Source of the DNA: an uncultured Clostridia bacterium
GTDB lineage: Bacteria > Bacillota > Clostridia > Oscillospirales > Acutalibacteraceae
Length of the DNA stretch: 64,000 bases
Reading direction: 5' to 3'
Assembly: GCA_945948515.1 (NCBI GenBank)
Contig: CAMFBH010000002.1
Span: 31,018 to 95,017, forward strand
Positions 1 to 12,200 of this stretch are shown here, in pieces. Both the position numbers and the translations under genes were made by a program. Position 1 is the stretch's first letter. Each line of letters begins with the position of its first letter. Below the pieces are notes generated by a model that saw only the letters and a list, made by a program, of their open reading frames with translations, made no database searches and was not told the origin of the DNA.

Positions 1-3000
1 AGTATGAGATGCTTCTTCAACATAAGGAACAAGAGCGTTTTCAGCAAGCATGAGATCCTTACGGATTGAGAATGTTGTTGTGTAGTTCTGAGACACTTCA
101 GTTCCGTCTTCATTGGTTAAAGTGCCTGCTTTGTAATCTACAGCCTTATTATAAGCTGCAACATAGTTATTCCAAGATTCAGTTGTGTAAAGCTGAGTTT
201 CGGAAGCATCTACTGCTGCTTTAATAGTGTTGTAGTGAGTGATTTCCTCATCAAGCTTTGTGAAATCTACGCCACGGAAGCTGAGGTAATCCCAATATGT
301 GTTGAACACACGAATTGCTTCATAAATCTCAAATGAAGAAGCTGTTGTTGAAATCTCTCTTGAGTTTGAAGTCCATACGAAATCACTTGCATTAAGCTTA
401 GCTTCGTCAGTCTTGTTTTCGTTATCAGCTTCAAGAGCCTTTTCAAAGTCAGCCCACTTGAGGTTTGTGTAAACAGGTGTTGCACCTTCAAGGAAGATGG
501 GCGCACCCTTTTCGTCGTAAATAACTTTGCCGTACTTATCTCTCTCACATGATTCTACACTGTAGAATGTGTAGATATCATCAACTGTGATAAGAGCTTC
601 TGCATCTCTTGCAGCCTTAGCCATCTTCTCGTATGTAATAACATCATAGTTAACATTATTCATACCTGCACGCTTCTCTGTAACCATGTTATAAAGAATT
701 TCTGCAGCTGAAGATGAAACCTTAGTTTTTGCAATTTCAAGAGCATAATTGAGCTTATCGTTTGCTTTGAGGTAGATACCGCGGTTTTCTGCGCCGGGTG
801 TTACACCAAGGTAGGTTTGGGGTATCTTATATCTCCAAGCAAGCTCTGTTGTTCCGGAAATTGTTGTGTCGGAACTACAAGCACCGCCTTCTGCATTTTT
901 GTAATCATACTGATCAATACTATAAAGAGGAAGTACATTGCCCTGAGCATCTTTAGTTGTTTTCTGAGTTTCTGTTGCTGCATAGTACGGATTCTCGAAG
1001 AAGTCTCCCGTACCTGAGCCCATATCCTTCCACACATACTCATATGCAGGAGCGTTAATGAAGCGATAATCGCCTGTTTCTGAATCAAGCTCCATTGTTG
1101 CCTTCTCAGCAGCGGAAAGCATGTCGTAACCTGCTTCATTCAGCTTAACATTGGTGTAAACAGGAACTGTTCCTGCTTCATCAACATAATAGTAGCCGTC
1201 AACTAAATAGAAATCTTTAACCATATCATCGGGAAGAGATGTTGCCTTTTGGTAAACAGTTTCACCGAGTCTTGCTGTTGTTTCCTTAGTTGTTACCTGA
1301 GTTGACTTAATGGAAGCGATTCTGTTTGTTGTGTCAAGAGCAGTTGTGTTGTTGATGGGAGTACCCAAAGCCTTAACAGCTGCTTTTGCACTATTAAGAA
1401 CATAGTTATATGTTTCTGATGTTTCTGTTGAGCTGTTGTAATCAGCAAAGTCTTCGGGCTTATATGTTGACATAAACTCAAGTGCCTTGCTGTAGTCTTC
1501 ATTGAGCTTAACAGATTCGGTATCGTCTGCAACAGTGATTGTCCACGGAACGGTCTTCTTACCGTCGTCGTTACGGAAGAAGCAAACATTCGTATTGGTT
1601 GACTGTGCTTCGATATCTGTTTTGCCGTCCCACTTAAGGAACTGAACATATTTTGTTGAGTTATTTACTATCTGCTTCTGCATTGAGAAGTAGATTCCGT
1701 CGATACCTGTTGACCAAGTCGGGTCAGAATTTGCATAGCTTGCATTGAAGGTTGTTGACATATCACCGTCGAGGAGTACGTCTGAACCTTGGAGCTGAAC
1801 CTGCTTGCCGTTATATGTACCGTCTGCATTCTGATAATTAGCAAGAGCCTCACGAAGGATACCTCCTGCAGACGCCTCAGCAAGAGTAAGAGCTACATGG
1901 TATCTTGTTGCTGTGATTGTAGGATCGTTTGCTTTCAAGCTGTCAATATCAGACATTAAATAAGCACCGCGTACCCATGTACCGGCGGGTGTGCCGTCTT
2001 CATTCTGAGTCGGTTTACCGTTTTCATCAAGAACTGACTTGAAGTAGTCATAATAGTTCATGTTGATGATATCACCGGTATCCATATCAACGGTGGGAAT
2101 ACCGTATGCCTGATTATCTGTGTAAGCGAAAACGCCGTCGATAGCCCAGTCTTTTGAAGCTTCGTTTACGATACGAACATTGATTTTATCAAGCTGAGTA
2201 ATCATTGACTTCTTGATAACAACATTCTTAGGATACTGAATGTACATGTGCTTATATTTTACACCGGAAAGCGCTCTCTTAATATAGTTAGAAGCCTTTG
2301 TATAGTTGTCTTCTGTGTCCCTAGCAAGCTCATTCTTGAAGGTTCCGTCTTCGTTATAAACTGCATCATACCAGTCATAGTCTGTTGTTACGAACTGATA
2401 AGCAGAAGCAGTAAGTCCTGTATAATTGTTTCCGTCCTTATCCTTAATGAGTGTTCCGTTCTGGTCAACATAAGAATAGGAAACAAGGAACTCTGCAAGA
2501 TACTCGCCGTTTTGATCAAGTTGTGAAGAAGAAACTGAATAGCTAACGGGAACTTCACCGATAGCATCGGGAGCAACAAGTGCTGCCTGTGAAGGATTGG
2601 TTGCAACAACCGAACCTGTATTTACATGAGTGATTGTATCAACTCTTACATATACACGGCTTGCGGGAATTACATCGCCTGCAGCATTGATATATGCACG
2701 GTTAATACCGAGTGAATTGTTGTGAACGCATACATAGTTGGAAATTGTGCTTCCGGCTGTGTATGAGTTCTTAGTAGCTTCTTTCATATAGATATCTGTA
2801 CCGCTGAGCTTGAAAGCTGAAATCTGAGGTACAAATGAAGGTATGAAGTTGTTTACAGCTGTAACAATATACATTGCACCCTCCCAGCATGTATCCTGGC
2901 AGGTTCTGTAACAGCTTCCTCCGAAGCCTTCATAAACGCGGCAGATAAATCTTCCGATAACACCGATATCAGCGGAAACTCCTGAAGCGCCTGCGATATT

Positions 3001-5610
3001 AGCAATCTGAAGGAATGCATCGAACGGGCTTGACTTATCTGCTGTTCTTGCGAGGATGAGATCTCCGCATTTATCATTCGAATCGCGAGCGCCGATTACG
3101 AAGTTGAGCATCTTCTGAAGAACATCGTAAACAATATCAACAATGCTATCACTCTGGAAGTAGTGAGTCTTAAGAGCATCAATGATTGTTGTAAGAGCAG
3201 TTGAAACACCCTGGTTAGGACCGATATCAAGCATACCAAGAATTAACTTCTCATAGATAAGGTCTTGAGTGTCAAGATTGCCCTGACCGTAACCAAGCAT
3301 TTCACCGAGATCGGGAAGAAGCTTGTTAACAATTAAGCTAAGGTTCTGCCAAAGGCTATTTGTTTGCTTAATTGCGCAAGTTGTAAGAGCGCCTGAGCCT
3401 GTGCCGCACTTGAAATCAGTGAAGCCAAGGAGGTTACCTATACCGCAATCAACTGCGTAGTAGCATACAACAGAATTGAGAAGATCAAAGATATCATCTG
3501 ATGCTGATGCAGTTACAACACCGTTGGTTGAATCATAAAGCTTATAAATGTTCCATACAGAACCATCTTTATTTGTAAGAGGAACAATGGACTCAAGGAT
3601 GTAGCACAAAGCATCGCGTGCCATCGGAAGAATTACGCCTTCAATGCTTGCATTGTAAGCTGTAATATTACCTTCTGAATCCTTTGTTGCTTCAGTAAGA
3701 AGAGCTGTGTAATCATACTCGGGAACGATGTATGAGAGATACTCTTCAAGACAAACATAAGCAACATCCTCTGCATCTGTACATGCAAGCCACTTGCTGT
3801 CATGTACCTGCTTAACATCGGCTGAAGCCTTAATTACTGCGATCATAAACGGAACCATTGCTGATTCAACATTTGCCTCTGTAATCTTTGCATCTGCGCC
3901 GTTATCTGCATAGAACTGAGCAAGAATATTTGCATCTGTTTCATCGCCTACATACTGAATAAGTGTGCAAGCATTTGAGATGAGTGTGCTTACGATTGTT
4001 GCTGTGTCTAATGTGTTTCCGGTTTTTGCGAGTGTTCCGTCCTGAAGGGTCGGGAAGAGCTCATAAAGAAGAGCTACAAGGAAATCGTTAAAGCCCTGGA
4101 TAACACCGGTGTATGCGCTGAAATCAAAGGTGAATACATCTCTGAACAACAGCTTTTCGCCAACATTTGCTTTAAGTAAATATGTTTCTGTTATACAAAG
4201 GTTAAGAATACCGTTTTCACAACCAAGCTCTGCAGCAAGAGGACTGTAAAGAAGCTTCTGGAAGAGAGCTTCGGCATCTATATCCTGGAAAGTGTACTTT
4301 TCGCCGTCTGCTTTTTTATTAGCAGTAGTTCTGTCGTGCCTGTTGTAGCAAATCTTAAGTGCATTGATAACATCTGCAACAGATGAAGCTGATGTTACAT
4401 TAACAAGGCTCGGGCAGATATTGTTAAGCTCGTCAACAACTCTTTCAAGGTTAGAAATGTTGTTTCCGTTTGTATCCTTAACAATGTCACCGTTCCAATC
4501 ATATGAAATAGGATCGGAAAGCCAAGTTTCAACAGACTGCTTGCCGTTAACTTTCATATAATCGTTATAAATGTTATCAATATTCAAATGAGTGTACTGA
4601 ACCTGGATTCTTCCGAAGAGTGAAGAAAGAACAGATTCCCATACCTGCTGGAATGCAACGAAAGCTCTCTCTGCAAGGTTGTTCTGCTGACCGATTGCGT
4701 AATCGCTCTTAAGAGCATGACCTGCATAAGGATAATATGAGCTGTCTGAACTCATATCAGTTGTTGTAACTGTATCTTTATTCCAAGAACCGTCTTCGTT
4801 CTTCTGTGCCCATTTGTATGTATTAACAGAAGCGTCGATACCTTCAATCTTCTGAAGAAGATCTGTTGAGAGAAGGCTCATTGCCATGTCATCAAAAGTG
4901 AGTCCCATTAAGTAGTTGTACTTAGCAAGACCCTCTTCTGTTGTTTGGTCACAGAAAGCACCAACCATAACCGGCTTAAGAATATTATAAACCATGTTGC
5001 TTTGGTAGCCGGCTTCAAGTCCGAGTTTTCCGCCGAGCAGACCGTATAGATCAAGGGCGCTTGCAAGACCGAGGTCGAGCTGTCCGAGAAGGAACTGCTT
5101 TAAGATGTTGCTACCTGCAAAATCATTAGACATAATGTAGATATTCTGAGCAATTGCCATAATGATTTCTTTTGCAGAATTTGTGCTGCGGTTTGAAAGA
5201 TTTGAAATAGGTGAAAGATCTATATTCTTAACATCACCGCCGAGAAGACCCTGATATTTTTTAACAAGTGCCCAAACATCATCAACAAGAATCAACACAT
5301 TATCAACGCTGTCAATCTTGCCTTCAAGGTCTATCTGAAGCGCCTGCAATGCTTGAAGCGGTTTCATATGAACCGATACTGTCAGATTAACGCCTGCAAG
5401 CACCTCATCAAGCCAGTCGAGAACCGCGCCGGCTGTCTGCTCATCTGTAAGCTCTGCCCATGCCATGAAATTCCAAGCAATGTTGTTATCATGGTAATCA
5501 GGGTCTTTAACTGCCGCAAATGCCTGGAAAGCACCTGTCATGCAGCTGAGAGCCATAAGAAGAGCTAAGAACAAGCTAAGCAAACGCTTTGAAAATTTCT
5601 TAACTTTCAC
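1..5610 (-). CDS. Giant secreted protein, 3' end outside the window
   Basis: One frame stays open from a GTG start at 5610 to the left edge, giving 1870 codons without a stop; the true C-terminus is not visible. The start follows GGAGGT with an 8-nt spacer. The N-terminus (VKVKKFSKRLLSLFLALLMA...) is a classical signal peptide with a likely signal peptidase I site after AFA near residue 33, so the protein is exported. Most of the chain is rich in Leu, Asn, Asp and Ser and shows no enzyme motif I know. A stretch about 70-90 residues before the window edge (YTTESWNNYVAAYNKAV) followed by a helix of the pattern LMLAENAL resembles a FIVAR-type module, which is common in Gram-positive surface proteins. 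It is divergent from the other giant gene at 6278 and similar in style, so a cell-surface role is inferred, not shown. No anchor can be seen. Confidence 0.85.
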   Translation of the reverse strand, partial: MKVKKFSKRLLSLFLALLMALSCMTGAFQAFAAVKDPDYHDNNIAWNFMAWAELTDEQTAGAVLDWLDEVLAGVNLTVSVHMKPLQALQALQIDLEGKIDSVDNVLILVDDVWALVKKYQGLLGGDVKNIDLSPISNLSNRSTNSAKEIIMAIAQNIYIMSNDFAGSNILKQFLLGQLDLGLASALDLYGLLGGKLGLEAGYQSNMVYNILKPVMVGAFCDQTTEEGLAKYNYLMGLTFDDMAMSLLSTDLLQKIEGIDASVNTYKWAQKNEDGSWNKDTVTTTDMSSDSSYYPYAGHALKSDYAIGQQNNLAERAFVAFQQVWESVLSSLFGRIQVQYTHLNIDNIYNDYMKVNGKQSVETWLSDPISYDWNGDIVKDTNGNNISNLERVVDELNNICPSLVNVTSASSVADVINALKICYNRHDRTTANKKADGEKYTFQDIDAEALFQKLLYSPLAAELGCENGILNLCITETYLLKANVGEKLLFRDVFTFDFSAYTGVIQGFNDFLVALLYELFPTLQDGTLAKTGNTLDTATIVSTLISNACTLIQYVGDETDANILAQFYADNGADAKITEANVESAMVPFMIAVIKASADVKQVHDSKWLACTDAEDVAYVCLEEYLSYIVPEYDYTALLTEATKDSEGNITAYNASIEGVILPMARDALCYILESIVPLTNKDGSVWNIYKLYDSTNGVVTASASDDIFDLLNSVVCYYAVDCGIGNLLGFTDFKCGTGSGALTTCAIKQTNSLWQNLSLIVNKLLPDLGEMLGYGQGNLDTQDLIYEKLILGMLDIGPNQGVSTALTTIIDALKTHYFQSDSIVDIVYDVLQKMLNFVIGARDSNDKCGDLILARTADKSSPFDAFLQIANIAGASGVSADIGVIGRFICRVYEGFGGSCYRTCQDTCWEGAMYIVTAVNNFIPSFVPQISAFKLSGTDIYMKEATKNSYTAGSTISNYVCVHNNSLGINRAYINAAGDVIPASRVYVRVDTITHVNTGSVVATNPSQAALVAPDAIGEVPVSYSVSSSQLDQNGEYLAEFLVSYSYVDQNGTLIKDKDGNNYTGLTASAYQFVTTDYDWYDAVYNEDGTFKNELARDTEDNYTKASNYIKRALSGVKYKHMYIQYPKNVVIKKSMITQLDKINVRIVNEASKDWAIDGVFAYTDNQAYGIPTVDMDTGDIINMNYYDYFKSVLDENGKPTQNEDGTPAGTWVRGAYLMSDIDSLKANDPTITATRYHVALTLAEASAGGILREALANYQNADGTYNGKQVQLQGSDVLLDGDMSTTFNASYANSDPTWSTGIDGIYFSMQKQIVNNSTKYVQFLKWDGKTDIEAQSTNTNVCFFRNDDGKKTVPWTITVADDTESVKLNEDYSKALEFMSTYKPEDFADYNSSTETSETYNYVLNSAKAAVKALGTPINNTTALDTTNRIASIKSTQVTTKETTARLGETVYQKATSLPDDMVKDFYLVDGYYYVDEAGTVPVYTNVKLNEAGYDMLSAAEKATMELDSETGDYRFINAPAYEYVWKDMGSGTGDFFENPYYAATETQKTTKDAQGNVLPLYSIDQYDYKNAEGGACSSDTTISGTTELAWRYKIPQTYLGVTPGAENRGIYLKANDKLNYALEIAKTKVSSSAAEILYNMVTEKRAGMNNVNYDVITYEKMAKAARDAEALITVDDIYTFYSVESCERDKYGKVIYDEKGAPIFLEGATPVYTNLKWADFEKALEADNENKTDEAKLNASDFVWTSNSREISTTASSFEIYEAIRVFNTYWDYLSFRGVDFTKLDEEITHYNTIKAAVDASETQLYTTESWNNYVAAYNKAVDYKAGTLTNEDGTEVSQNYTTTFSIRKDLMLAENALVPYVEEASHT

Positions 5611-5796
5611 TTGCTTTTACCTCCAAAAGTAATTTTTGATTTGATTTTATAAATTGCGATTTCCAGACCGTATTGTAACCCGATTCTGACCAACCGTTCG
5701 GCATTTTCAAGCTGCGGAAACCGAGAAGCTTTTAGCTTGGAATACAGTTTTGAAATCTAAATTTACGCCACTGGCGGACACCATTCGCGCACTATT

Positions 5797-5825
5797 ATTA
5801 AATCATCTTTAATTTCAAAAGTCAA
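5797..5825 (-). promoter_or_regulatory. Candidate promoter of the left giant gene
   Basis: On the minus strand TTGACT (5825-5820) and TTTAAT (5802-5797) are separated by 17 bp, an acceptable sigma-A type promoter. It would give a leader of about 180 nt before the GTG at 5610. Other TTGACA-like words occur further upstream (near 5955), so this assignment is tentative. Confidence 0.4.
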
Positions 5826-6102
5826 CATCCACCGTTCAAACAAAATTCACAAAATTTCATTTTCGGCACAATGCACAATTTGGCAAGTTGAAATTTGTTA
5901 AAACTGCCGATTTAACATTCTAAAAAAATCTGCTAAATTCTTTAATTTTTAGTTGTGTCAAGTCGTTTTGCTTTACAGATATATCAATAGTGTAAAGGCA
6001 TACTTCTTTACGAATTGGCGCCGATTTTAAGGGTTTTTTAAAAAGGGTGTGCACCGAAACACAGGAAAAAATTTACAAAAAATTCAAATTTTTAAAAAGT
6101 TA

Positions 6103-6131
6103 TTGACAAGTTGCTATATATTTGTTATAAA
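6103..6131 (+). promoter_or_regulatory. Sigma-A type promoter of the right giant gene
   Basis: TTGACA (6103-6108), a 17-bp spacer and TATAAA (6126-6131) form a near-consensus promoter. The leader would be about 140 nt and includes the 6177-6193 hairpin before the ribosome site at 6261-6267. Confidence 0.7.
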
Positions 6132-6277
6132 TATCTTGTATTTGTTCGTGCGAGTGGGTATTTTGCGCTCTTCAGCTCTGTAAATGTTACAGAATTGTTA
6201 ACGCATTGTGCCTCTCGCAAAATTCAAATCCGAACAATATCGGATTGAAAAATCAGAAAAAAGGAGAGATGATTTTA

Positions 6278-9200
6278 ATGAAAACGAGCAAAAAGTTACT
6301 CAGCCTGTTTTTGGCTGTAGTAATGGCTGTCAGCGCTTGCTCTGTCGGCTTCACGGCGTTCGCCGCGGACGAGAGCACAAAAGTGTTTCAGCAGCCAACC
6401 GGCGCAGATGCTACATTTGAAGCATTGAACAGCGCTGTGAACCAACTCAAGATTGACGGCAAAAGCATAAGCGAACTTGTTGCCAGTCTTTCACCCACTC
6501 TTCTGAATGCCCTCGGCGGTTCAGGAAGCATGAGCAGTATTATCGGTGAAAACAGCATTACCCCCTTCTCCGACACATACTACAAATATCTGAACAATTC
6601 CGACGGCGGAATGAACTATTGGTCTCTTTTAGGTTTCACAAGAAATAACCTTTCCAATTCCGACAAGGCAACAAAGGATTATTCTCAAGAAACATATGAC
6701 AAAATCAAGGATTTCTACAAAGAGTACCAAAATGCAGATTCCCAGGCTACAGCTGCATTTAATGCTGCTAAAAAAGAAATTCACAGAATGTTTGGTTTCG
6801 GTAACGAATCTGAAGCAATTGCCACTTTCGCTGACACCAAAGATGGTGATCCTGCTCCCCGTTATCTCACCATTTCGGAATTTGATGATTACAGCGTTTC
6901 AAATGCAGACGGTTCAAAAACCGTTGCTTTAAAAGAGGTTGGCGATTCATTCAACGGAATTGACCTTAAGCCTTTCAAGCAGTATATGTCCGGAATTCTT
7001 AAGAAAACAAATGTTCAGCCCAAGGATGGTTTGGAATTCACTACAGCTGAATGCTGCTACTACTATTTCAATGATCCGCACTACACAACCGGTCTCTACT
7101 ACTACCTTATTCTCCAAAGCAGAGATTCCGTAACCCTTGATTTTGAATCAGTAGAGCTTGGTCCTAAGGTTACAGTAACAAAGAACGATGATGTGTTTGA
7201 AAAAGTATTCAATGAACTTCAATTCACTGATGAAACTATTGTTGAACTTCTTCTTATGCTCTATGGCGAAGACGGTCTCGGTGTAGTAGATTCAAACGGC
7301 GATGTTGTTTCTGATGCTGCCGGAATTGCGGACGCCTTTGGTATTCCGGGAACAACACCCGCAGAAGTAGCTCCCTATCTTAAAGCTAATTTCAATTCAG
7401 TGCTTGACTCTTTCCTCACAATGCTTATCGGTTTGGAAGGAGGATTCGGTGCAAACGAATTTGCAAGAAGCGAATACTTCTACGACATGGTTTGTACTGT
7501 TCTTGTTGAAGGCGGCGTTTTTGCAAACAAAGAAGCGATTGATGCAAAAAGAGAATCAGCAAAGGCAACAACGGACGAGCTTGATATTCTTGTTAAGCTT
7601 GCAAAAGAAACATACAATTCAAACGATGATTCTAAGAACAAGAGAGAGTTTGTTGCTGCTCTTATGCCCAACATCAACGCTCCTACAGGCGGCAAATCAC
7701 CCGTTGAAGGAGTAAGCGATGTTACCGCATGGTATGTTTGCTACGCGCTTAACGACAATACTTTAAACTTTAAGAATGATATTCAGGGCGATTCTTCAAA
7801 TTTCAGAAATATGGTTTTGAACAATTCCCTTGATTATTTCAACTACAGCCTTGCTTGTAACTATCTCTATGAGAGATCCGCAAGCGGAACAACATCGGTT
7901 GAATGGAACCCCTCAACAATCTACCTTAACTATGTTTACGACTATTTAACATTTGTTAAACCCGTTGTTGATAATTCCGGAGTTTCCTACAAATGGTCCG
8001 TTTACAAACCCACCGACGAGGTTGCCGTAAGAATGGTAAACACTCTTCTCAACAATCTTCTTGTTGATGAAAAAAAAGGTATTCTCAACAATAAAGTCGT
8101 TGTTGGAGTTCTTGACAACCTTCTTAGAACCAAGGTTGATCTTGCTAAAGCTCTCGACAATGTTTACCTCAATCTTTATACCTCACCGGTTGAAACTATA
8201 GCTAAGCTTCTCCCTGTTCTTGTTGTTCTTATCGACGAGGTTCTTGTTCCGATTCTCTTTAATGCACAGGGTGACCTTTATTATAACGAGGGCAACGGTC
8301 TTCTCCTTGACCTTCTTACCGATAAAACAATCACTATCGGCAAGGTTGTTAAAGACCTTATCGGAATAGATATTGAAAGTTGGACTCAGGACGCAGAAAG
8401 TGCAGTAGGTATCGGTTCTCTCCGTTTTGACCTCAACACTCTTCTTCCCGATCTCCTTCATTGGCTCCAGGGCGATACAAGTTATACATATACCTATTAT
8501 GATTTCACAAAGTATGATGCAGACGGAGCTGAAATTTCCGAAAGATCTCTTATCAAGGTTGATAAAACAAATGAAAAGGGAGAGGTAGAAAAGGATGATG
8601 ACGGAAATCCTGTAAAGAAAACCATTATCAATCCTGCTATCAAGAGAGTTGTTTACAGAGCTACAACAACCGGCACATACAACAAATCCAAGGTTCCGGT
8701 AATCACAAATATCTTCTGCGTTGACGAATTACTCGCAGGTGCAGAGATTGCAGACCTTCACAAGCTTGTTAAAGGCGATACCGGAGTTGATACCGGAGTT
8801 ATTGTTGAAGAAGTTGTTGCAGAGCTTGCTTTCTTCTTCACGGATTCTATCGACGCTTATCTCGACGAGCATGCTACAGATCAGCGTATCGGCGTTGATT
8901 CCAGCGGTCCTTATCCGATTACAACCGGTGCAAACGATATTCTCGTTGCTCTTCCTCAGATAATTGATAGAGCAGGTAAGAATTTCGTTGCTAAATACGG
9001 AATCGACTCCGATTGGAGCTACGGTAACATCGGTCAGATTGATATTACCAATAAGAACGATACCATTACCGAAAAGCTCACTGTTAACGAAACTCTTGAA
9101 GCTTTCAAGGCTAACGCTTCCGATCCTGATACATCGAATATCCTTCAGGGACTTATTTCAATCATCACGGATAACTGGCTCAATGCTTTGATTGACCTTC

Positions 9201-12200
9201 TCAACAGCGTTGTTGCAACAGACAATAAAATTTCAAGTGAACTTCCGATAGTTGCAGGCCTTCTTAATTCTCTCGGCGGTCTCGGAGAGCAGAGCATTCT
9301 CACCGATGTTCTCAACGGCGTATTCCAGCTTACAAGAACAGATGATTGCTCCTTCACTCTTACACAGAGAGGCGATGGCTTCCTCGGTCAGAAAAATCAC
9401 TATGTCGGACTCAGCAACGACTCAGGCTTATTCCTTATTTATAATATTGTTAACCTCGTTGATGCAATCAAGGGTATTGTAAAAAGCATCAACAATATAC
9501 CTAAATCACCTTCATCGGACAACAGCAGCAGCAGTTCATCAAGCTCAACACCTGTTTCTCCGTATGTTACAACAAATTCCGTAAAATCATCAGATATCCT
9601 TACAGATACAAACAAGGCTTCGGCTAAGTCAATTATCGGAACTCTTGACGATATGCTTGCAGGACTTCTTGCTGAGTCATCTCTTAACGGATATAATCTT
9701 GATTCAACGGCAAACATCCTCACCGCTCTTGCTTCATTCGGTTCAAACTATCTCGGTTCAGGTAATACAAATGCTCTTCTCAAGCTTGTTAACACATATA
9801 TGGGCTACCTCAACTGTGAAGATTTCAATAGCACAACAAAGAATCCGAACGCAAACGGCGATGTTGATCCCAACAAGCTTTACACAAGCGAACACCTTTC
9901 AAATCTTGTTATTCAAACCTATTCTTTGCTTGAGGATATTATTTCCTATGTAATTACAGACACAGCAAAGATTAAGGATTATACTGTAAACGGCAAAAAC
10001 TACAACCTTCTTACAGAAGCTCTGTCAGGTATCATCTCTCCCGATACAGTTGCAACAAGAGTTATTAATGATAAAACTGCTCTTTCTTATAAGTCTTATG
10101 AAAAAGATGTTCTCGGAAGAGACTCTTGGAAAGATGTTAAGAGCATAACATTTGATTTCAAGGCAGGAGATAAGGCTTCCTTCTATAAAGGTATTGCAGA
10201 ATCACTCCGTCTTGTAACATCAATTCTCAGCGTTGTATTTATAGATGCAGGCTACTACGATTCTCTCGTTCAGCCCGTTCTTGCTGCTCTTGTTGAAAAG
10301 CAAAGCGCAGCAGTTAAGAATTCGGTTTACGCAGTAGGAACAGTTAAGACAGCCGATGATGTTCTCTTCTGCTTGCTTAATCCTATCAGCGCACTTCTTT
10401 CCGATTTCTATAAGAAGCCCGTTACGGTTCTTCTTCAGTTAGTTCCCGGATTGGCAAAGATTCTTGACAATACAACAACTCCGAATATCGCCGGAATTGT
10501 TACGGCGGCAACTGCTCCTCTTAAAGGAGAGATCGTCGGACTCGGAAACATTGTTAATTATGCTACTCCTACCGGCGCTAAGAAGATTTACGAGCTTACA
10601 GCTAAACTTAATGTTGATGTTTCAAACTTCGACCTTGTTTCAACTCTCAACGGCGCTCTCAAGAAATTAGGCATCGTTCTCGGTCCTATCAACTGGAACG
10701 CTCTTGCTAACAGCGCTTCAACAGAGGAAACTCTTCTCAGAATAGTTGCATACCTTATTAATACTATTACTGATGACGACAATCTCAACGCAATTATCGT
10801 TCTTGCTAAGCTTACAGGTAAGCAGAATGTTATTGATCTCTTCCAAATGTTAGCTCAGCTTGATGCTAAGAAGATTCTCAACATACTTAATGAGGTTCTT
10901 GCCCTTACAGACGAGCCCACTCTCGTTTATTGGACCTTCAGCCAGTATGTAACAGAAGCAGTTACAGGATTTAAGTATCCTCTCGGAGTATCAAAATCCG
11001 ATGCTGAAAACGCAATCGGTCAGCTTGATTCACTTGTTGCAAACATCTTCCCGCTTCTCAGCGGATTCGGACTTGATGTTGCAGACAATCTTCCCGAGAT
11101 TGTTAACGACAATCTTTACACAAACAAGCTTCTCACAACAATTGCAGTTTCTCTTTACGCTGCTCTTGAAGGTGAGGTAGGAACTTATCTCGGTTATGTA
11201 GGAATCGCAACCTCCACAGATGATGTTGCAAAGCTTCTTACAGACAGAAGCTACGGTAAAACCTTCTCATCGGCAGCTAAAACAATTAAAGCTGCAAAGA
11301 GCTGGAAGGCTCTTAAGAAAGCTGTTGAAGCTAAGAAGAATCCCAAAACAATCAACTGGGGCTTCAAAGACGGCTCAAAGAATGCTAAGCAGGGCTTCCT
11401 TAACGGACTTGCAGCAATCCTCCGTCCTCTTAACAGTGTTCTCACCTTCGTTCTTGCAGGTGACGGTCTTGAGCTCGGAAACATGCTCTCAGGTCTTGTT
11501 TCCGGCTTAACAATCAAAGAAACCGCTACACAGTTCAATAAGGATAACGAGAACGGCGGAACTCTTAAGTATTCACTTAAGAAAGGTATCCTTACTCTTA
11601 AGATTAAGAGCAACAACAAGTCTGTTACAGGCGCAGCAATGGGCTGGAATGAAATTAAGCTTGACCTTAACGCTGTTGTTAAACAAATCAAAGACCTTGA
11701 GCTCTATGGCGGAAACGCTTATGAAAACTCAGTAGTTCCGCTCCTTGAGGCATTCAAGTGCACAGGTCTTAAGACTTATGCTCAGTACACAGCAGATATT
11801 GAGAAGGCAAAGGACAATGTTCTTCTTGATGTTCTTAATCCGCTCTTCGGATTTGTTGATGAACTTCTTGAAGCTCCGTTTGATACAATAACCGGAGTTC
11901 TTCCGAATGTTGCATACTTCATTGACAACAACGGTGTTTCACAGCTTCTCAACAACTTACTCGCTCCTATCACTCAGCTTCTCCCCGTTCTTAAAGAAAA
12001 CGGACTTGATGTTGAAAAGATTATTGAATGCTTCCTTGGAACTTCAATTAATCAGGCAATAACAAAGCTTCTCGGTGTTAATATTCACCTTGATCTTAAC
12101 GACCTTAATAAGTGTGATATTCAGAATGCTGTTATCCCGCTTGTTAACAAGCTTCTTAAGAACTATAAGATTAAGCTTCCCAAGATTGATTGGGGAACAC

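Larger units (their letters stand above)
5611..6277. other. Divergent intergenic region between the two giant genes
   Basis: This 667-bp AT-rich region separates the two giant secreted-protein genes and contains no convincing coding frame. It holds a good promoter for the right gene (6103-6131), a weaker candidate for the left gene (5797-5825), and long untranslated leaders of about 140 and 180 nt. A short hairpin with 7-bp arms (TCTGTAA/TTACAGA, 6177-6193) lies in the right leader. No clear shared operator was found. Confidence 0.6.

Noticed and set aside
801..5568. Many short minus-strand frames in the first 5.6 kb
   Set aside because: All have the same offset relative to the single open frame that runs from 5610 to position 1; they are frame shadows of the left giant gene.
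6206..6277. Upstream ATG extension of the right giant protein
   Set aside because: The extra 24 residues are hydrophilic and precede a perfect signal peptide; the ribosome site lies after this ATG.
6278..6400. Lipoprotein signal in the right giant protein (VSAC)
   Set aside because: The word lies within the hydrophobic core and is followed by a better signal peptidase I site AFA-AD, so lipidation is unlikely though not excluded.
9515..9550. Serine-codon run as a microsatellite phase switch
   Set aside because: The run is short and uses mixed AGC and TCA codons in multiples of three, so slippage would not cause frameshift; it is better read as a flexible linker.
11251..11691. Open frame of 146 codons antisense to the giant gene
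   Set aside because: It lies fully inside a well-supported gene, has no ribosome site or promoter and a composition that mirrors the coding strand; several similar antisense frames occur in the giant gene for the same reason.
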